From Gammaproteobacteria bacterium (lineage in GTDB: Bacteria; Pseudomonadota; Gammaproteobacteria; Pseudomonadales; Pseudohongiellaceae): 64,000 nucleotides of DNA. The notes below the pieces were generated by a model, which was not told the origin of the DNA, made no database searches, and saw nothing but the letters and a program-made list of their open reading frames with translations. A program made the translations under genes and the position numbers. The stretch's first letter is position 1, and each line of letters opens with the position of its first letter. This document shows, in pieces, positions 62,571 to 64,000 of the stretch. The stretch spans positions 1-64,000 of the forward strand of contig JAGYKB010000006.1 in NCBI GenBank assembly GCA_018401885.1, given 5' to 3'.

Positions 62571-63821
62571 ATGAAACTCATTAGATCATTTCGCGGTATT
62601 CGCCCGCTTGCGCAGCTCGCCGCAAAAGTCGCCTCGCATCCTTACGATGTGCTAAACAGGGAAGAGGCTTATGAACTTGCTAAGGACAATGCTTATAGCT
62701 TTTTGCACATCAACAAACCCGAAGTCGATATGCCAGCAGAGGTTGATGTTTACGATACGAGTGTCTATGCCAAAGGCCGCGATAATCTCGATCGATTTAT
62801 GCGCGAAGGTACGCTCAAGCAAGATGATAAGTCTACGCTTTATGTCTACAAGCAAGTTATGGGTGATCATCAACAGATTGGCCTTGTAGCAGTCGCCTCG
62901 GTGGATGCCTATGATCATGATCTAATTAAGAAGCATGAGTTTACTCGACCCGTTAAAGAAGACGATCGGGTGAATCATATGGATGCGCTCGACGCGCAAG
63001 TGGGTCCTGTATTTCTTACCTATAAAGCGCAAGCGGCGATAGATTCCCTCATTGAGCAGGTCATTAAGGACGAACCAGAATATGATTTCGAAGCGGACGA
63101 TGCGACGCGGCATGTCTTCTGGGTTATCCGCGATGAAGACCTAGTCTCTGCTATTGAAGATGAGGTCAATGCGTTGGAGTGTCTTTATGTCGCTGATGGG
63201 CATCACCGCTCGGCCGCTGCATCGCGGGTGAAAAAAATGCGACAGGAGACAAATTCAAATCACACAGGAGAGGAGCCTTACAACTATTTTCTCACAGTGT
63301 TGTTTCCGCATAATCAGATGCAAATTCTCGATTACAACCGCTTGGTTGCGAATCTAAATGGTCACAGTGTGAACGAATTTCTCGGGGCGCTCGCCGAAAA
63401 TTTTGACATAGAGTTGGTCGAGGGTCAGGCGAAACCTAGCAAGGCGCGTGAAATTGGTTTCTACGCGGGGCAGCAGTGGTATCTATTGACTGCTAACTCG
63501 AATCTGCTCGAAAAAATAGATGATAACGACCCAGTTGCCAGTCTCGACGTGAGCATCCTGCAGGACTTTGTGTTCGCGCCTCTGCTGAATATTGTCGATC
63601 AGCGCACGGATAAGAACGTTGATTTTGTCGGCGGGATCCGCGGCTTGGCAGAACTTGAGCGTCGCACAGCCGACGATGAATGGCAGGCGGTATCTGCGCT
63701 TTATCCAACTTCAATCGAGAGCCTGATGGATATAGCCGACGCAGGTGAAGTCATGCCGCCAAAATCGACGTGGTTTGAACCGAAGCTTAAAAGCGGGCTG
63801 GTTGTCCACTCATTAAAGTAG
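62571..63821 (+). CDS. DUF1015 family protein of unknown function
   Basis: 416-residue soluble protein of the DUF1015 family, recognised from the N-terminal FRGIRPLAQLAAKVASHPYDVLNREEAY, the HEFTRPVKEDDRVNHMDALDAQVGPVFLTY block and LYVADGHHRSAAASRV. The conserved His-rich DGHHR and the strong conservation suggest an enzyme, but no reaction is established for the family. No membrane segment or signal peptide. TTGACG at 62508-62513 may be a -35 of its own promoter; the -10 is poor. A bidirectional terminator follows. Confidence 0.85.
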   Translation: MKLIRSFRGIRPLAQLAAKVASHPYDVLNREEAYELAKDNAYSFLHINKPEVDMPAEVDVYDTSVYAKGRDNLDRFMREGTLKQDDKSTLYVYKQVMGDHQQIGLVAVASVDAYDHDLIKKHEFTRPVKEDDRVNHMDALDAQVGPVFLTYKAQAAIDSLIEQVIKDEPEYDFEADDATRHVFWVIRDEDLVSAIEDEVNALECLYVADGHHRSAAASRVKKMRQETNSNHTGEEPYNYFLTVLFPHNQMQILDYNRLVANLNGHSVNEFLGALAENFDIELVEGQAKPSKAREIGFYAGQQWYLLTANSNLLEKIDDNDPVASLDVSILQDFVFAPLLNIVDQRTDKNVDFVGGIRGLAELERRTADDEWQAVSALYPTSIESLMDIADAGEVMPPKSTWFEPKLKSGLVVHSLK

Positions 63822-63833
63822 CCGCATGAGCAA

Positions 63834-63869
63834 AAAAAATGACGCGGCATCACTGCAGCGTCATTTTTT
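63834..63869. terminator. Bidirectional terminator after the DUF1015 gene
   Basis: 12-bp stem AAAAAATGACGC (63834-63845) / GCGTCATTTTTT (63858-63869), 12-base loop. A-run on one side and T-run on the other allow it to serve both the DUF1015 gene and the converging gene at the window end. Confidence 0.88.
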
Positions 63870-63925
63870 GGCAAGGTTTTTGGTCCGGCTAGGGAAAATC
63901 AACCGGGCTAGTTGAGCACTTGCTT

Positions 63926-64000
63926 TTAAGCTGCAGACTGCTTGCCGAGGTCGACTAGCTTGGGCTTTTCGGCATTGATCGGAATCTGCTTAGGCCGCAT
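63926..64000 (-). CDS. C-terminal end of a probable Hsp20/IbpA-family small heat shock protein (partial)
   Basis: Minus-strand reading from the window edge gives 24 residues ending in a stop at 63926: MRPKQIPINAEKPKL then VDLGKQSAA. The IPI triplet after a basic RPKQ and the Lys-rich short tail are what follows the alpha-crystallin domain in IbpA/Hsp20 proteins (PxxxxPRRIEI-type ends). Only the tail is visible; the rest lies beyond the window, so the call rests on this motif, the reading frame and the terminator placed correctly behind it. Confidence 0.5.
   Translation of the reverse strand: MRPKQIPINAEKPKLVDLGKQSAA

Overview
The window is an almost gap-free stretch of gammaproteobacterial chromosome of roughly balanced GC, made of housekeeping genes with short spacers. 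Gene order matches the Pseudomonas type of gammaproteobacterium in three blocks: (1) nadB / rpoE-rseA-degP(mucD)-lepA-lepB-rnc-era-recO, (2) cysM-rlmD-mazG, and (3) a long block running glnD-map / rpsB-tsf-pyrH-frr-uppS-cdsA-dxr-rseP-bamA-skp-lpxD-fabZ-lpxA-lpxB-rnhB-dnaE-accA-tilS-pyrG-kdsA-eno-ftsB-ispD-ispF-truD-pcm-nlpD-fdxA-mutS-pncC-recA-recX. I infer a marine-type relative of the Pseudomonas/Cellvibrio groups. The species cannot be named from the sequence alone.

Layout. 0-4.2 kb: sdhE-ygfX, the divergent nadB, and the envelope-stress sigma factor and its anti-sigma factor behind a recognisable sigma-E promoter. 4.3-11.2 kb: periplasmic protease DegP/MucD, then the translation, secretion and RNA-processing operon lepA-lepB-rnc-era-recO. 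11.3-15.3 kb: cysM, rlmD, mazG, adk. 15.3-17 kb: a low-complexity histone-H1-like (AlgP-like) gene whose 33-bp repeat array is interrupted. 17-19.2 kb: tsaB, uppP (apparently starting at ATT), rsmJ. 19.2-25.3 kb, minus strand: lysine/peptidoglycan genes dapE and dapD, a Spx/ArsC-like protein, glnD and map. 25.4-36.2 kb: ribosomal protein S2 to outer-membrane assembly. 36.3-51.4 kb: lipid A, DNA polymerase III alpha (frameshifted here), fatty acid, CTP, KDO, enolase and divisome genes. 51.5-56.6 kb: MEP isoprenoid genes, truD, pcm, an undecaprenyl-phosphate translocase-family (DUF368) gene, nlpD. 56.6-64 kb: fdxA and mutS (minus strand), pncC, a recA preceded by two LexA-box-like sites, recX, a DUF1015 gene and the last codons of a probable small heat shock protein.

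The genes combine into recognisable systems. There is envelope stress control (rpoE, rseA, rseP, degP) with its usual targets (bamA, skp, lpx genes). A near-complete C55 carrier-lipid set is present: ispD, ispF and dxr make precursors, uppS makes the carrier, uppP dephosphorylates it and DUF368 is expected to recycle it. DNA repair is represented by mutS, recA, recX and recO.

I found no CRISPR array, prophage, transposon, tRNA/rRNA gene or new defence-type cassette. The unusual points are absences and lesions: rseB/mucB, mucC, relA, surE and rpoS are all missing from slots that are otherwise conserved; dnaE carries a one-base frameshift; the AlgP-like gene is broken by a segment resembling its own terminator; and uppP lacks any ordinary start codon.
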